From positions 1 through 64,000 of the forward strand of contig NZ_FOHN01000008.1 in assembly GCF_900111595.1 (NCBI RefSeq): a stretch of DNA of 64,000 nt. Reading direction: 5' to 3'. Every line of letters starts with the position of its first letter. Position 1 is the stretch's first letter. A program made the position numbers and the translations under genes. This DNA is from [Clostridium] polysaccharolyticum. Lineage in GTDB: Bacteria > Bacillota > Clostridia > Lachnospirales > Lachnospiraceae. Below, one piece after another: positions 25,950-34,368 of this stretch. The notes below the pieces were generated by a model. It had not been told where the DNA came from. It was given only the letters and a program-made list of their open reading frames with translations, and did not search any database.

Positions 25950-27350
25950 ATGGTTTTTAGCAGTACGATTTTCCTGTGTGGATTTCTCCCTCTTGTTGTA
26001 TTTCTGTATTATGGAATTCCAGCAAAATTCCGGAACGGATTTCTTCTCCTTGCAAGCTTATTTTTCTATGGCTGGGGAGAGCCTGTTTATCTTTCTATCA
26101 TGGCATTCTCAACGGTGTTTGACTATGTAAATGGACGGTTAATTGAACATTATAAAGAAAAGCAAAGAAGAGGTGCTGCGAAAGGAATTCTTGTTCTGTC
26201 AATAGTGGGAAACATAGGTATCCTATGCTTTTTCAAATACACAGATTTCTTAATAGCTTCTATTAACAGGTTTACGGGGGGAGATGTTTCCCTCCTTAAT
26301 CTTGCTTTGCCCATTGGAATATCTTTTTATACATTTCAAACTATGTCTTATACCATTGATGTTTATCGTGGAAATGTAAAAGCACAGCATAATATCATTT
26401 CTTTTGGAATGTACGTAACGTTATTCCCACAATTAATTGCTGGACCAATTGTGCGTTATACACAAATAAGCAAGGAAGTAGAGAAAAGGGGTACCTCTTT
26501 TGACATATGTGCCCAAGGGATACAGCGTTTTATTATTGGCCTTGCCAAAAAGGTACTTCTTGCTAATCAGATTGGTGTGTTATGGGCACAGATACAAACA
26601 GTACAGGAAAATGAAATGTCAGTAGCATTAGCCTGGCTAGGAGCAGCTTCTTATACCTTGCAGATTTATTTTGACTTTTCAGGGTATTCAGATATGGCCA
26701 TTGGATTGGGGAAGATTTTTGGATTTCACTTTCCTGAAAACTTTTCTTATCCTTATGAATCTCAGAGTATTACTGAGTTTTGGAGAAGATGGCATATGAC
26801 GTTAGGAACCTGGTTTCGTGAATACCTGTATATTCCTTTGGGTGGGAATAGAAAAGGAAGAGTGCGGCATATTATAAATTTATTTGTGGTTTGGTTTTTG
26901 ACAGGACTTTGGCATGGAGCGGGGTGGAATTTTATCCTCTGGGGACTGTATTATTTTATTTTCTTAGTAGCAGAAAAGCTGTTTTTACTTAAGTTTTTAG
27001 ATAAAACACATCCAATAGTACGACATGTATATACTATGTTTGTAGTGATTTCAGGCTGGGTTATTTTCTCAAACGAAAAAATGCAGGAAATTTTTAAGTT
27101 CTGGAAAGGCATGTTTGGAGCAGGCGTTCCCCTAATAAATGATTTAGCCATCTACGAGCTGTTAAGCTATGGTATATTGCTGGCTGTATTAATAATAGGG
27201 ACAACAAGTATTCCAAAACGGCTAGGTGAAAAATTGAGAAATCAGTTAGGAGACTGGGTAATTGCAGTATATACAGTAGTTCTGCTGTTATTATGTATGG
27301 CATTTTTAATTAGTGGCACATACAACCCATTCTTATATTTTCGGTTTTAA
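25950..27350 (+). CDS. MBOAT-family O-acyltransferase (AlgI/DltB-like)
   Basis: The 466-aa polytopic membrane protein has about 10-12 hydrophobic segments. It carries the MBOAT core: FSGYSDMAIGLGKIFGF, then FWRRWHMTLGTWFREYLYIP. The invariant catalytic His is in FLTGLWHGAGWNFI. AlgI-type enzymes pass acetyl groups across the membrane to an exported polysaccharide. The DHHW (AlgJ/AlgX-like) gene 21 bp downstream would complete transfer outside. This pairing argues for a carbohydrate acceptor rather than the teichoic acid D-alanylation pathway. Confidence 0.9.
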   Translation: MVFSSTIFLCGFLPLVVFLYYGIPAKFRNGFLLLASLFFYGWGEPVYLSIMAFSTVFDYVNGRLIEHYKEKQRRGAAKGILVLSIVGNIGILCFFKYTDFLIASINRFTGGDVSLLNLALPIGISFYTFQTMSYTIDVYRGNVKAQHNIISFGMYVTLFPQLIAGPIVRYTQISKEVEKRGTSFDICAQGIQRFIIGLAKKVLLANQIGVLWAQIQTVQENEMSVALAWLGAASYTLQIYFDFSGYSDMAIGLGKIFGFHFPENFSYPYESQSITEFWRRWHMTLGTWFREYLYIPLGGNRKGRVRHIINLFVVWFLTGLWHGAGWNFILWGLYYFIFLVAEKLFLLKFLDKTHPIVRHVYTMFVVISGWVIFSNEKMQEIFKFWKGMFGAGVPLINDLAIYELLSYGILLAVLIIGTTSIPKRLGEKLRNQLGDWVIAVYTVVLLLLCMAFLISGTYNPFLYFRF

Positions 27351-27371
27351 CAGACAGGAAGGGATAAGGGA

Positions 27372-28490
27372 ATGAAGAGATTATCAAAAATTTATGTACT
27401 TATAGTTTTTGGCATGCTTGCTCTTGGAGGCTGTCTTTGGATTGGGATGCCTCAAAAAAAATTTTCCCAGATGGAAAACAGGTATTTAACCACGTGGCCT
27501 TCTTTAAATGTGAAAGATATTATGCAGGGGAATGTGCAAAAACAGATGGCCAATGCTGCCAATGACCAGTTTGTGCTTCGAGATGTCTGGATGCAGTCGG
27601 CTACTCAAATACAGAAAGGCCTTGGCATTAAGGACTTAAACGGTGTATATTTTGGAAGAGACGGGGCTTATTATGAAAAAGTCTTAGAATCTGAGGCGAC
27701 TTGGAAGAGGTACAAAAGAAATATTGGATTTGTTGAGAATTTTGCCAAGAAAACAAAATCAGATGTAGCAGTTATGTTAGTACCTACAGCAGGAACCATT
27801 TTAAAAGAGGAATTACCTGACCATGCTGCGTTTTATGATGCGGATAAACGGTATGAAGAAGGTGGGAAAAGACTGAAAAATGCCAGCTGGATACAGATAC
27901 AGGAACGTTTGAATAAGAAAAAGGTTAAGGAACAGGTTTATTTCCATACAGATCATCACTGGACAACGCAAGGTGCTTATGAAGGCTACTGTGCCTATCT
28001 GGGACAAGTAGGAAAGAAAGCATTCCCATACGAGTATTTTAAGCCGGAATGCGTAAGTGAGACCTTTTACGGAACGTTATATTCCAAAGCACCAGTAAAT
28101 ACAGAGCCAGATCAGCTGGTAGTGCCAGTAAATATTCCAGCTTGCCATGTAACTTGGGATGGAAAGCAGAGGGAAGGAATCTACGTAAAATCAAAACTTA
28201 AAGAAAAAGATCAGTATGGAGTTTATTTTGGTGGCAATTATGGAATGGTAGAGATTGTGAATGAAGAAAACGTAGAGAATGAAACGTTAGTGATTATTAA
28301 AGACTCTTATGCGAATAGCTTAGTGCCTTATCTATTGCCACATTATAAAAAAATAGTAATGCTGGATCTTAGATATTACAATGAGTCTGTTAAGAGTACC
28401 GTGGAGCAGTTAGAACCAGAAGAAATTCTGATTCTCTATGAAATGAGCCGGTTTTCACAGGATTCAAACTTAGTAAAATTAATGAGATAA
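27372..28490 (+). CDS. DHHW-family protein (AlgJ/AlgX-like)
   Basis: The 372-aa product has an N-terminal signal anchor (about 6-26) and an SGNH-hydrolase-like extracellular domain. VYFHTDHHWTTQGAYEGY carries the DHHW signature (about residue 198), and the IIKDSYANS segment near residue 313 supplies the nucleophile region. Partners of AlgI-type MBOAT proteins with this domain transfer acetyl groups to polysaccharide at the cell surface. It is the last gene of the operon beginning with the transglutaminase. Confidence 0.85.
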   Translation: MKRLSKIYVLIVFGMLALGGCLWIGMPQKKFSQMENRYLTTWPSLNVKDIMQGNVQKQMANAANDQFVLRDVWMQSATQIQKGLGIKDLNGVYFGRDGAYYEKVLESEATWKRYKRNIGFVENFAKKTKSDVAVMLVPTAGTILKEELPDHAAFYDADKRYEEGGKRLKNASWIQIQERLNKKKVKEQVYFHTDHHWTTQGAYEGYCAYLGQVGKKAFPYEYFKPECVSETFYGTLYSKAPVNTEPDQLVVPVNIPACHVTWDGKQREGIYVKSKLKEKDQYGVYFGGNYGMVEIVNEENVENETLVIIKDSYANSLVPYLLPHYKKIVMLDLRYYNESVKSTVEQLEPEEILILYEMSRFSQDSNLVKLMR

Positions 28491-28523
28491 TGCAATATAG
28501 GATAATAGAGATACCACAGAAAT

Positions 28524-28574
28524 AAGCTCTATAGGTGTTAAGGATAAAACTTAATACTTATAGGGCTTGTTTTA
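28524..28574 (+). terminator. Terminator of the MBOAT/DHHW operon
   Basis: AAGCTCTATAGGT pairs with ACTTATAGGGCTT, followed by GTTTTAT. Confidence 0.7.
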
Positions 28575-28606
28575 TAAATGGTATCTTTTTTTGTAATACA
28601 GCATTC

Positions 28607-29038
28607 TTATAAAAGGTCTTTATACAGTTTGCTGATTTCCTTAGAACAGGATTCCAGGCAGCTTTGCAGTTTTTCTTTTGATTCAGTGCTAAGAGCTTTG
28701 CCGTTTACAAGAATGGTTTCGTTATCTTTTAATAAATCTATAGCATACTGTATTATATCAGGAAGGTTCTGCATGGTGTCAGCAGATAAGTTCAAGCTGC
28801 TGTTTCTGCCATTCAGTTCAGCAGTTGAGTTATGTGGAGTTCTAGGAACATCATAACCTAACAGCCATTCTGCAGATACCTTAAAATAGGATGCAATTCT
28901 TTGGATTTTCTCCATCTTTGGAGTGTAATTTCCCTGTTTCCAGTTTGTTAAAGTAGAGCGGGCCACATTGGTCTCTTTTGCTACTTTGTAAGCTGTTACA
29001 TGAAATTCTTCTAATAATAGTTCAAATCTCTCGTACAT
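28607..29038 (-). CDS. XRE-family helix-turn-helix regulator
   Basis: The 143-aa product has an N-terminal HTH of the Xre/Cro type (YKVAKETNVARSTLTNWKQG, then TPKMEKIQRIASYFKVSAEWLLGY). The C-terminal part is helical and of unknown role (about 75-143). ATG 29038 is used because AGAGG lies 7 bases upstream; ATG 29059 would put that site inside the gene. It is divergent from the agr-like operon, sharing a 215-bp control region with long inverted repeats, so it may regulate that operon. Confidence 0.8.
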   Translation of the reverse strand: MYERFELLLEEFHVTAYKVAKETNVARSTLTNWKQGNYTPKMEKIQRIASYFKVSAEWLLGYDVPRTPHNSTAELNGRNSSLNLSADTMQNLPDIIQYAIDLLKDNETILVNGKALSTESKEKLQSCLESCSKEISKLYKDLL

Positions 29039-29085
29039 TAACATACCTCTTTCTTGCAATATTCATAAGAAATCTTAACTATCGC

Positions 29086-29114
29086 TTGACTAATTAAGAA
29101 AAGTATGCTAATGT
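29086..29114 (+). promoter_or_regulatory. Possible promoter of the agr-like operon
   Basis: TTGACT (29086-29091), 17-base spacer, TAATGT (29109-29114). It is directly followed by the first operator arm at 29120. Confidence 0.45.
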
Positions 29115-29119
29115 AAAAT

Positions 29120-29212
29120 TAGCTAAGATATCATAACTAGCAGCGATATGTAAGATTGAATTGACAACTATATTCTAACATATTTTAGGCTTAGGTTCAA
29201 ATATCTTAGCTA
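29120..29212. promoter_or_regulatory. Paired 12-bp inverted operator-like sites
   Basis: TAGCTAAGATAT (29120-29131) and ATATCTTAGCTA (29201-29212) are perfect inverted copies 69 bp apart in the divergent control region between the XRE gene and the agr-like kinase gene. Each contains TAGCTA. They could be binding sites for the XRE or LytTR protein acting through a loop, or pair as RNA. Confidence 0.5.
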
Positions 29213-29254
29213 TATTTTCTAAAATATTTTTCTGTTCTCTAAGGAGTGAATCAG

Positions 29255-30544
29255 GTGCTACGTTTACATATCTTTCTGTTAATGCTCATTTATGCAATAG
29301 AGCCATATCTATGGGTAAAATCTGTGTCCGTATCAGGAACCGGATTTCAAAACAGTTACAATCGATATTGGGGAATGCTTGGGTACTATTTAATATCCTT
29401 TTTGAAACAGTATTTAACATTTTTGCATGTACATAATATTTGGATAGTAATTATAAGCCTGTTTTTAATGTGTTATATGTTTGTCTTTACTATTGTTTGT
29501 ACATCTGGGGAATTGCATATTAAGGTAATGAACTGCAGTGTGTTTTGTCTGCTTACGTGTATTTCGGAAATGGCTACAATATTTTTTTGTGCAATTTATC
29601 TGCATACATCAGCAGAGAAGCTTTTAAGATTTGGAAAAATGAATTTGATTTGTACATTAATTGCAAAAGTTTTTTTGTATGGATTATGTAAGGCACTGTT
29701 TTTTAGCAGAAAAAATAAGATTATGTCAATTCTATATGAGAAATATGAGTTTCTTGTCTTAATTGTTTTAAATTTCATTTTAGAAATTTTGACTGCTTCT
29801 GTTCTGCGAAATAAGGCTATGAAAATAGCTGTTCCAATGGATGTGCTGTTTCTTTCAGTGCAGGTAATGCTTCTTGGCAACTTTATATATATATTATGTA
29901 TTTTGCATAGAAAGGACAGGAAGCTGGCAGAGGCTAATAAAGAGCTGGAAAGACTAGATCATGTAGTAAGGGTAACAGAAAAATTAAAGGAAGTCCAGCA
30001 TGATGTAAAGGTACATGCTATTGTGCTTGCAAGTTTACTGGAAGATGAGAACTACTGTGAAGCGAAACGGTATTTATCAAATATAGCCTGGGATCTAAAG
30101 CAGGTAAAAAAGGTGTCTAGTGTTTCGGATCTGGCACTTGCATCTGTTTTAAGCCAGTTTGTAGAAGAATCTGAAGGAAAAGGAATTCAGTTTTACCGTC
30201 ACATACTGGTACAGGATTTTTATATTAGCAGCAGGGATTTATGCCTTATGGTATCCAATATGCTGCAAAATGCAAAAGAGGCAACGGAGAGACTGATTCA
30301 GGAAAGACGTTATATTTCATTGGATATTTTTCCGGTAGAAGGTGGGTATCGCATAACATGTATGAACCCGTATGGAGAAAAGAATGTGTGTTACAGGACG
30401 ACAAAACAGGACCGGAAAAATCATGGATTAGGCTTAAAGATAATCAAGGCGGCAGCAGAACGAAATGGTGGTGCTATGGAAATTATACCAAATCAGATAC
30501 ATTGGTTTGAGATAACTTGTTTTATTCCGGTTCCTAAACTTTAG
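29255..30544 (+). CDS. AgrC-like sensor histidine kinase (GHKL)
   Basis: The 429-aa product's N-terminal half (about 1-220) has six or so membrane helices, as in AgrC-type peptide receptors. A coiled linker follows (RKLAEANKELERLDHVVR). The kinase core has its His in EVQHDVKVHA (about residue 250), the N box in NMLQNAKEATERL and a G box in HGLGLKIIK. GTG 29255 is favoured over GTG 29246 because AAGGAG (29241-29246) is adjacent to the earlier codon and correctly spaced for the later one. It is 21 bp upstream of the response regulator and is predicted to sense a cyclic peptide. Confidence 0.85.
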   Translation: MLRLHIFLLMLIYAIEPYLWVKSVSVSGTGFQNSYNRYWGMLGYYLISFLKQYLTFLHVHNIWIVIISLFLMCYMFVFTIVCTSGELHIKVMNCSVFCLLTCISEMATIFFCAIYLHTSAEKLLRFGKMNLICTLIAKVFLYGLCKALFFSRKNKIMSILYEKYEFLVLIVLNFILEILTASVLRNKAMKIAVPMDVLFLSVQVMLLGNFIYILCILHRKDRKLAEANKELERLDHVVRVTEKLKEVQHDVKVHAIVLASLLEDENYCEAKRYLSNIAWDLKQVKKVSSVSDLALASVLSQFVEESEGKGIQFYRHILVQDFYISSRDLCLMVSNMLQNAKEATERLIQERRYISLDIFPVEGGYRITCMNPYGEKNVCYRTTKQDRKNHGLGLKIIKAAAERNGGAMEIIPNQIHWFEITCFIPVPKL

Positions 30545-30565
30545 GTGGAGGGAGATTAGAACTGG

Positions 30566-31300
30566 ATGAAAAGAGAAGCAGTCAGGATCCTTATTTGTGA
30601 TGATGATGAATTGAATTTGGGAATTAATAAAAGGTGCGTTGAAATTATTAGTAAAAGGGAAGAAAAAGAAGTTGAAATCTATTCGTTTCAAGAACCTGCA
30701 GAAGAAATGTGCTTTTTAATAGAAAGTGATCAGATAGAAATCGCAATACTGGATATAGAACTTGAAGGAAATAGTGGAATCGAAATTGCCAGAAAAATTA
30801 TGCTGAAAAATCCGAAGGTGCCTATTATTTTTGTTACAGCCTATGAAGAATACAAAGGGGATGCTTTTGATGTACTGGCTTTGGGATATATAGAAAAACC
30901 TCTTAATCTTGAAAAATTTAATCTCCTATTTACGAGAGCGTTGTGCATAGCAGAAAGTGAAAAACGGAAGAAATTTTTAGAACTGCTAGATGTAGTTGTT
31001 AACAAGAAGCATATGCAATTGCGGCTGTCTTCAATTGTAAGTGTAGAGAAAGTGCTTCGTAAGGTAGAACTGCATACCATAAAAGGAAAATATACTGTCA
31101 ACGGCACATTAAGTGAAATAGAGAGGCGTTTGGGAAGTGGATTTATAAAGATAAGTCAAAGTGTGGTTGTCAACAGAAATAAGATTTTGTCAGTGGATAA
31201 CACCAGTGTTTATTTAGCAAATGGTGAACAACATACGATTGGCAGAACTTATATAAAGCAAGTAAAAAATGCTTGCAAAAAACATTTACAAGGGAGGTGA
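30566..31300 (+). CDS. AgrA-like LytTR response regulator
   Basis: The 244-aa product has an N-terminal receiver (about 7-120) with the acidic pair in LICDDDE, the phosphorylated Asp in IAILDIELEGNSGIE (about 58) and the Thr/Lys in FVTAYEE and GYIEKPL. The C-terminal LytTR DNA-binding domain (about 145-240) includes RLGSGFIKISQSVVVNRNKI. It belongs with the kinase immediately upstream and the peptide precursor 4 bases downstream. LytTR proteins usually bind paired direct repeats. Confidence 0.9.
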   Translation: MKREAVRILICDDDELNLGINKRCVEIISKREEKEVEIYSFQEPAEEMCFLIESDQIEIAILDIELEGNSGIEIARKIMLKNPKVPIIFVTAYEEYKGDAFDVLALGYIEKPLNLEKFNLLFTRALCIAESEKRKKFLELLDVVVNKKHMQLRLSSIVSVEKVLRKVELHTIKGKYTVNGTLSEIERRLGSGFIKISQSVVVNRNKILSVDNTSVYLANGEQHTIGRTYIKQVKNACKKHLQGR

Positions 31301-31304
31301 AAAC

Positions 31305-31448
31305 ATGAGTTCTAAAAAGTTTGGCAAGGTTTTATCAGCAGCTGCAAAAGGTGTTGCAAAAAGAGGCGTAAATGAAGCATGCATACTTTATTTTTACCAG
31401 CCTGTAATATCTCAGAGCATGAAGGAAAAGCTAAGGAAAGATAAGTAG
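31305..31448 (+). CDS. AgrD-like cyclic autoinducer peptide precursor
   Basis: The gene encodes a 47-aa peptide, starting 4 bases after the response regulator with a strong ribosome site (AGGGAGGTGA). Three parts fit AgrD: a basic amphipathic leader (residues 1-23), a Cys-centred core EACILYF (24-30), and a YQP-containing charged tail (31-47). Listeria AgrD has the same order: ACFMFV followed by YEP. The predicted signal is a thiolactone ring of Cys26 to Phe30 (CILYF), possibly with Ala25 in front. No agrB is in this locus, so the processing protease must lie elsewhere or be lost. Confidence 0.75.
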   Translation: MSSKKFGKVLSAAAKGVAKRGVNEACILYFYQPVISQSMKEKLRKDK

Positions 31449-31497
31449 AATCAAAAAGGAAGTGTTATTGAAAAATAGGACACTTCCTTTTTGATTT
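31449..31497 (+). terminator. Terminator of the agr-like operon
   Basis: AATCAAAAAGGAAGTG pairs with CACTTCCTTTTTGATT, a long perfect stem with an internal T run. It closes the kinase-regulator-AgrD unit. Confidence 0.85.
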
Positions 31498-31764
31498 AAT
31501 AAGAAGATTAAGCGTATTTGTAAATTTTGGATGGAAATTAGCCTGAAATGAAGGTAGATTTGGCAGGAAAACAGAATTTGCTATGCTAGTTTAGCGTTTT
31601 TAGTAACATACATCATTTGCGTATCTACATAGACAGGATGTATTGTAATGCAATATTGATAGTTTATAATGGGAATTGTACATAGAAAAAAAGACAGTAG
31701 AGGTTCATATGGGGGAATTAAAGCAGAAATAAATGGAGCTTAATGAGAAGAAAGGATTGAGAGT
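31498..31764. other. Intergenic stretch without recognised genes
   Basis: About 265 bp, AT-rich, between the agr-like terminator and the small HTH gene. No ORF with a ribosome site, no repeat and no clear promoter were found, apart from GAAAGGATTGAG just before the next start. Confidence 0.5.
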
Positions 31765-31953
31765 ATGGCTAGAAAGCGTGAATTAACCGCTTATGGAAAA
31801 AAAGTCAAACATAGACTGATTGAACTTAATATGACGCAGGTGGAACTGGCAGAACAGGTTGGCACATCAAAACAGTATCTGGGGAAAATTCTTTTCGGTG
31901 AACGTTCTGGAACCATGTACCTTGAGAAAATTCAGCAGATACTGAATATATAG
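31765..31953 (+). CDS. Small single-domain XRE/cI-like HTH protein
   Basis: The 62-aa product is almost entirely one helix-turn-helix: MTQVELAEQVGTSKQYLGKIL is the DNA-binding pair, and YLEKIQQILNI ends the domain. Such minimal proteins occur in phage and mobile-element remnants and as free-standing regulators. AAAGGATTGAG precedes the ATG. It is convergent with the HlyIII gene, with only 5 bases between stops, and no mobile genes adjoin it. Confidence 0.7.
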   Translation: MARKRELTAYGKKVKHRLIELNMTQVELAEQVGTSKQYLGKILFGERSGTMYLEKIQQILNI

Positions 31954-31958
31954 GATAT

Positions 31959-32627
31959 TTACAATGGCATGCTAGATACGAATTGATACATTAAAATGAA
32001 GTGGCATACACTTCCCCCCATTACAAATAAATGAAATATCTCATGCAATCCAAAGTTTTTGTGTTTTAAGTCAAAGGCAGGAAGCTTTATAGCGTATATA
32101 ATGCCTCCGATAGTGTAGATGATACCACCTGTAATAAGCCAGCCAAGTCCTTGGGCTGTGAGGTTATTTATGATAGGCGTAAAGCAAAGGACACAAGCCC
32201 AGCCCATTGCAATATAGATACAGGAGGAAAAACATTTTGGGCAGTTAATCCAGAACATCTTTATAATAATGCCTGACAATGCAAGGCTCCATATTAGAAT
32301 TAAGAAGCGAAGACCAAGGTTTCCACGGACTACGATTAAACAGATGGGAGTATATGAGCCAGCTATTAATATAAAGATCATAAGATGGTCCATTTTTTTT
32401 AAAAGTTTGTTAATACGAGGATTGATATCAAAAGAGTGATAAATGGTACTAGCTGCGTAAAGCAGAATCATGCTTGCAATAAAAATACTCAGGGTCACTA
32501 TATGAATTCTGTCAGGCTGCCTGCTGGCTTTCATAAGCAGTGGTGTTGCAGCGAAAATTGCCATGAGCATTCCAATGAAATGAGTAATTGCACTACCAGG
32601 ATCTTTTAACTTTCTTGTTTCTTTCAT
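31959..32627 (-). CDS. Hemolysin III / PAQR-family membrane protein
   Basis: The 222-aa integral membrane protein has seven predicted helices. The conserved residues of the HlyIII/YqfA group are present: the N-terminal DPGSAITHFIG with its His, STIYHSF, the DHLMIFILIAGSYTP segment, and GLHEIFHLFVMGGSVCHF at the end. These supply the Ser, Asp and His ligands of the proposed zinc-dependent hydrolase site. The role is probably in membrane lipid homeostasis rather than true haemolysis. AAGAGGTG precedes ATG 32627. Confidence 0.88.
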   Translation of the reverse strand: MKETRKLKDPGSAITHFIGMLMAIFAATPLLMKASRQPDRIHIVTLSIFIASMILLYAASTIYHSFDINPRINKLLKKMDHLMIFILIAGSYTPICLIVVRGNLGLRFLILIWSLALSGIIIKMFWINCPKCFSSCIYIAMGWACVLCFTPIINNLTAQGLGWLITGGIIYTIGGIIYAIKLPAFDLKHKNFGLHEIFHLFVMGGSVCHFILMYQFVSSMPL

Positions 32628-32796
32628 AATGATTCACCTCTTAAATTATATTTCATAGACAACCAAAACTTATTATGTAGTTTTTGATACTATATTGTAA
32701 TATATTCATACTACAACTTAAGTTTTTAAAAATCAATAGAAAAATAATAGAATTTACTATTCATGCAAAATATGCTTTATTTGCTGGATTGTTCTA

Positions 32797-32826
32797 TTGC
32801 AGAAATTAAAAAAGACATGTTATAAT
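32797..32826 (+). promoter_or_regulatory. Promoter upstream of the IS110 remnant, facing the DUF951 gene
   Basis: TTGCAG (32797-32802), 18-base spacer, TATAAT (32821-32826). The next rightward gene starts only at 33204, so the transcript would first cross the IS110 remnant. Confidence 0.55.
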
Positions 32827-32863
32827 GAAGCTTATGTAAAAACGGAAGTATAAGAGGTGTAGA

Positions 32864-33190
32864 AAGAGAAGCAACATGTGTATTTTTACCAATATCAATA
32901 CCTAAATAAAACATGAATATCACCTGAAATCAAAGTATTTTAGATAGATTCCGCTGACTGATAAACGTTACAGCCTTATTGTATATACGAGGTACCCGTA
33001 TGGGGCAACATCCAACTTATACGTAAACTTGTTTGCCAGACAGAGGCATCACTCTTTCAAGTACGAGGTTACAGCCTCAAGGAGAACTCGATGTCACTCT
33101 ATCTAATAGAACAATTATACAGGATAAACCTGAATAATTATACAAGTAATAAAGGGTTATAGGTTACCTTTATCAACCTAAATACATTAT
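32864..33190 (-). mobile_element. Decayed IS110-family end: first codons of the transposase plus non-coding end
   Basis: Read leftwards from ATG 32914, MFYLGIDIGKNTHVASL is the start of an IS110-family transposase with its first catalytic Asp. After about 17 codons the similarity stops and the frame runs into ordinary sequence. To the right, 32920-33190 has no ORF and several hairpins (such as TACGAGGTACCCGTA near 32986-33000). This matches the guide-RNA end of such elements. The element is a fragment without a recombinase. Borders are approximate. Confidence 0.6.
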
Positions 33191-33203
33191 ATAAGGAGAA
33201 TCT

Positions 33204-33389
33204 ATGGATATCAACCTTGGAGATATTATAAAATTAAAGAAGCCACATCCTTGTGGCAGTCAGGAATGGAAAGTGTTAAGAGTAGGAATGGATTTTCGCC
33301 TTCAATGCATGGGGTGTGATCATCAGGTTATGCTTTCGAGAAAACTTGTTGAAAAAAATATCCGGGGTATTCGTCAGAATAGTGAATAG
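33204..33389 (+). CDS. DUF951 family protein
   Basis: The 61-aa product belongs to DUF951: DINLGDIIKLKKPHPCGSQEW, then VGMDFRLQCMGCDHQVMLSR. The single Cys and the CMGC pair suggest metal binding or a nucleic-acid-binding beta barrel. In many Firmicutes it lies just before rpsF, as here, or beside mechanosensitive channel genes. ATAAGGAG precedes ATG 33204. Confidence 0.85.
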   Translation: MDINLGDIIKLKKPHPCGSQEWKVLRVGMDFRLQCMGCDHQVMLSRKLVEKNIRGIRQNSE

Positions 33390-33441
33390 CTTTTATGGAA
33401 AAAGGATATTGAAGAAATGCCATTTAGAAATAAAAAAAGTC

Positions 33442-33470
33442 TTGAAATATAAGATGGGCTATGTTAAAAT
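33442..33470 (+). promoter_or_regulatory. Promoter of the rpsF-ssb-rpsR operon
   Basis: TTGAAA (33442-33447), 17-base spacer, TAAAAT (33465-33470). A 7-bp hairpin (TCTCTAA/TTAGAGA, 33507-33529) follows in the leader. Confidence 0.7.
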
Positions 33471-33559
33471 AATTCACTGTGAAACATTTTATATTAAATT
33501 CCTTGTTCTCTAACAGTAACATTTAGAGAGCCAGAGACCAGAAGGAGGTGCACATAGCT

Positions 33560-33847
33560 ATGAACAAATATGAATTAGCTTTAGTTGTAAGTGCAAAAAT
33601 CGAAGACGATGCTAGAGTAGCAACTGTAGAAAAGGTAAAAGAGGCTATCACTAAATTTGGTGGTACTATTACAAACGTTGATGAATGGGGTAAGAAGAGA
33701 TTAGCTTACGAAATTCAAAAAATGAAAGACGGATTCTACTATTTCATCTCATTCGAATCTGCTAGCGAAGTTCCAGGCGAATTAGAGCAGTCTGTACGTA
33801 TTATGGAAAACGTTATCAGATATTTATGCGTTAGACAAGAAGCATAA
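33560..33847 (+). CDS. rpsF: 30S ribosomal protein S6
   Basis: The 95-aa product MNKYELALVVSA... contains the family elements GTITNVDEWGKKRLAYEIQK and DGFYYFISFES. It binds 16S rRNA together with S18. The start is ATG 33560, with GGAGG 11 bases upstream; a GTG at 33548 would overlap the ribosome site. First gene of the rpsF-ssb-rpsR operon. Confidence 0.96.
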   Translation: MNKYELALVVSAKIEDDARVATVEKVKEAITKFGGTITNVDEWGKKRLAYEIQKMKDGFYYFISFESASEVPGELEQSVRIMENVIRYLCVRQEA

Positions 33848-33866
33848 ATAAAGGAGGGATGTCCTC

Positions 33867-34313
33867 ATGAATAAGGTTATTTTAATGGGACGTTTGACAA
33901 GAGAACCTGAGATTAGATATTCCCAAGGAGAGAGTTCAAGTGCAGTAGCACGTTATACATTGGCTGTTGACAGAAGATTCAGACGCCAAGGTGATGAACA
34001 AACTGCTGATTTTATCGGTTGTGTTTCTTTTGGAAAGACAGCTGAATTTATAGAGAAATATTTACATCAAGGAACAAAGGTTGTTGTTTGTGGAAGAATT
34101 CAGACAGGCAGCTATACAAACAAAGACGGCCAAAGAGTCTATACAACAGATGTTGTAGCTGAAGAGGTTGAATTTGCTGAAAGTAAAGCAGCAAGTGCTG
34201 AACATTCCGGCGGTGGTTATCAGTCCGTATCCAGACCAGAACCTAGTCAAGCAGTCGGAGACGGCTTTATGAATATTCCAGACGGAATTGATGAAGAGTT
34301 ACCATTTAATTAG
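33867..34313 (+). CDS. ssb: Single-stranded DNA-binding protein
   Basis: The 148-aa product has an N-terminal OB fold (MNKVILMGRLTREPEIRY, FIGCVSFGKTAEFIEKYL, VVCGRIQTGSYTNKDGQ). A disordered Gly/Ser-rich linker leads to the acidic tip EELPF, which recruits replication and repair proteins. Its position between rpsF and rpsR is the standard Firmicutes arrangement. Confidence 0.96.
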   Translation: MNKVILMGRLTREPEIRYSQGESSSAVARYTLAVDRRFRRQGDEQTADFIGCVSFGKTAEFIEKYLHQGTKVVVCGRIQTGSYTNKDGQRVYTTDVVAEEVEFAESKAASAEHSGGGYQSVSRPEPSQAVGDGFMNIPDGIDEELPFN

Positions 34314-34368
34314 TAGAAATTTTTGAACGGTTTATATAGAATGCCAGTTTAGGTAAGGAGGTCATGTT

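Noticed and set aside
28578-28856. Plus-strand ORF opposite the XRE gene
   Set aside because: Antisense to a well-supported HTH gene and overlapping the operon terminator.
31765-31953. Small HTH protein considered as evidence of a prophage
   Set aside because: No integrase, structural or attachment-site sequence nearby.
33316-33513. Plus-strand ORF overlapping the DUF951 gene and the rpsF promoter
   Set aside because: Out-of-frame reading, no ribosome site, composition unlike the neighbouring genes.
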